The translations under genes were made by a program, and so were the position numbers. Source: Strongylocentrotus droebachiensis (taxonomy: Eukaryota; Echinodermata; Echinoidea; Camarodonta; Strongylocentrotidae). Taken from it: 64,000 bases of DNA. The first letter of the stretch is position 1. Each line of letters begins with the position of its first letter. The notes under the pieces were generated by a model, which saw nothing but the letters and a program-made list of their open reading frames with translations, had not been told where the DNA came from and did no database searches. The DNA lies in contig JAVYIG010000318.1 in assembly GCA_035222895.1 (NCBI GenBank), forward strand, positions 124,001 to 188,000, written 5' to 3'. Shown here piece by piece: positions 62,690 to 64,000 of this stretch.

Positions 62690-63330
62690 CTATTTTCACC
62701 AGTTGATAACTGACTGTTGGCAACTTTTCATTGCACCAGTTGATAACCGGTCTGTGTGCATATTTCCAGTTGCACCAGTTGATGACTGCCGGCTGACTGT
62801 TGGCATGTTTCCAGTTGAACCAGCTGACACAAATTAATTTGCATATTGAATATGGGGTGCGTGCAGATCTATGTTTTTTAAACAGTTTATCTGAATTTAC
62901 AGCATATTTCTTAATTACTGATGATTTAGTTATATGCAATTCATTTCGAAAATACTACAAATATAAATTACCAGTTAATAGGACATTTCGCTACTTCGTA
63001 TAAATTACATTTAATAAAACATGAATAAGGAAAACATTAACTAGAACTAAAATAATTTCAATAAAATACAAGTATATGAAAAAAAATCGATTAATTAATT
63101 ATGTAAGTCTACTTATTACCAATGCCTTTACATTGGAAATACAGACGTACCAGTATTGAAGTGTTGTTGCCGTTCAACTGGTTGGAAGTTTTACCAAATG
63201 GTTCTAATGGCTCAGCTAGACCAGTTGAATTCTAACTGGTCTGGATCAACTGGATCATTTGGCCCATTTCAATTTCCGGGGTTACCAGTTGGCATTAACT
63301 GGTTCATCAACTGGACCAGTTGCAACTAGC
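62690..63330. repeat. Cluster of CAACTGG/CCAGTTG sites
   Basis: About eleven copies of CCAGTTG or its complement occur in two patches (62695-62825 and 63170-63330), in both orientations. The first patch is a decayed tandem repeat of about 55 bp that includes GACTGTTGGCA. Confidence 0.65.
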
Positions 63331-63363
63331 TTTCTCCTCTGGGATGTTTGCAACCACCCCCTA

Positions 63364-63647
63364 CCCCCCCCCCCCCCCCCTCCCCACCCCTCTAATCCCA
63401 AACTGCTTCCGGCGCGCCTGGACGTAATTATGGATGAGAACGTCATTGTTTTGGTTTATTTATTGTGTGAGATTTGCGTAATTATCGGGTTGAACGCTGG
63501 TTACAGTAATATTCACGTGAATTTCGCACAGATATTTTGACTAAAACAATTACTAACGCTTCACGTGTTTTTGTGACGCGATAATTTCGTTTATGAAGAT
63601 GTAATTTCATAACAAAACAAAAAAAAAAAAAAAAAAAAAAAAAAAAA
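63364..63647. repeat. Poly-C tract and 29-bp poly-A run
   Basis: An uninterrupted C-run near 63365-63380 and an A-run at 63619-63647. The A-run might mark the 3' end of a retroposon, but I recognise no element before it. From here to the end of the window no gene is seen. Confidence 0.6.
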
Positions 63648-64000
63648 CGGGAGTATTAGGTTTCCAAACCATGGTCTCCAAGGTAGGGATAATCACGTTA
63701 ATATAATGGTGATATTGCAGTGACAATTGCGTGATTTAGTGTACGTGTGTTTTAAGTGACCTAGTGCAATAAACGTATTAACACATTTACGTAAATGTCC
63801 GGTGTTTGAAGAACGTAACTCTCCTCAAGTCGATACCTTGATATTGACGTAATTTTCACGTGATTTTGTTTATTGGGACGGGGCACTGGTCCTCGGACGC
63901 GCATAAGAGATATGATCGTATTAATATGCTACCTGTTGCATAATTCATGATGTATTGTACCATATTACTCCTTTAATCATTTTAGTTTAAGGAAGCGTGT

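Overview
This is eukaryotic nuclear DNA. It is AT-rich, with long introns bounded by GT/AG sites, abundant transposon debris and long poly-C/poly-G runs. The coding exons are immunoglobulin (Ig) and fibronectin type III (FN3) domains, almost all with symmetric phase-1 borders, which is the metazoan IgSF arrangement. The repeat types (hAT-like elements with CAGGGGCG/CAGTGGCG ends, a tRNA-derived SINE, CR1/L2-like LINE tails, a tyrosine-recombinase retroelement fossil) point to a marine invertebrate, plausibly an echinoderm. The species assignment is inference; no marker gene settles it.

Layout, all genes on the + strand. (1) 272-7673: the 3' part of a membrane receptor, gene A (two Ig domains, FN3, a Cys-rich module, a transmembrane helix, and a tail with seven 18-residue tyrosine repeats). 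(2) 7.7-18 kb: 3' UTR/spacer with a 257-bp tandem repeat, two FN3 relics and a 1.9-kb hAT-like element carrying a 117-bp minisatellite. (3) 18.1-60.2 kb: an alternating array of two related Ig gene types. Type 1 has a signal peptide on its own small exon followed by Ig1-Ig5; type 2 has signal peptide and Ig1 in one exon. The order is C(1), D(2), E(1), F(2), G(1), H(2), I(1). The pair is repeated every ~11-16 kb, spacers included. (4) 60.6-64 kb: a broken DIRS-like retroelement fossil, a 134-bp tandem repeat with dimeric structure, and a cluster of CAACTGG sites.

Putting exons together by phase gives open products of 479 (C), 579 (E, if its last intron is retained), 617 (F), 618 (G) and 593 (H) residues. 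D looks like a pseudogene and I is only a start. None of the array genes has a transmembrane exon or a tail. Where the FN3 exon survives it stops early, so the array is predicted to encode secreted Ig proteins, next to gene A, whose tail carries many SH2-docking motifs (S-x-Y-M-D-L, Y-M-D-M, Y-x-N). Promoter-proximal blocks of both gene types contain GAAACTGA, a sequence like an IRF/ISRE half-site.

The working hypothesis is an undescribed immune- or self-recognition-like locus: a signalling receptor beside a tandemly expanded set of soluble relatives, whose first Ig domain has an extra two-cysteine loop with variable contents. Gene models rest on splice signals, reading frame and paralogue comparison only; no transcript evidence was available.
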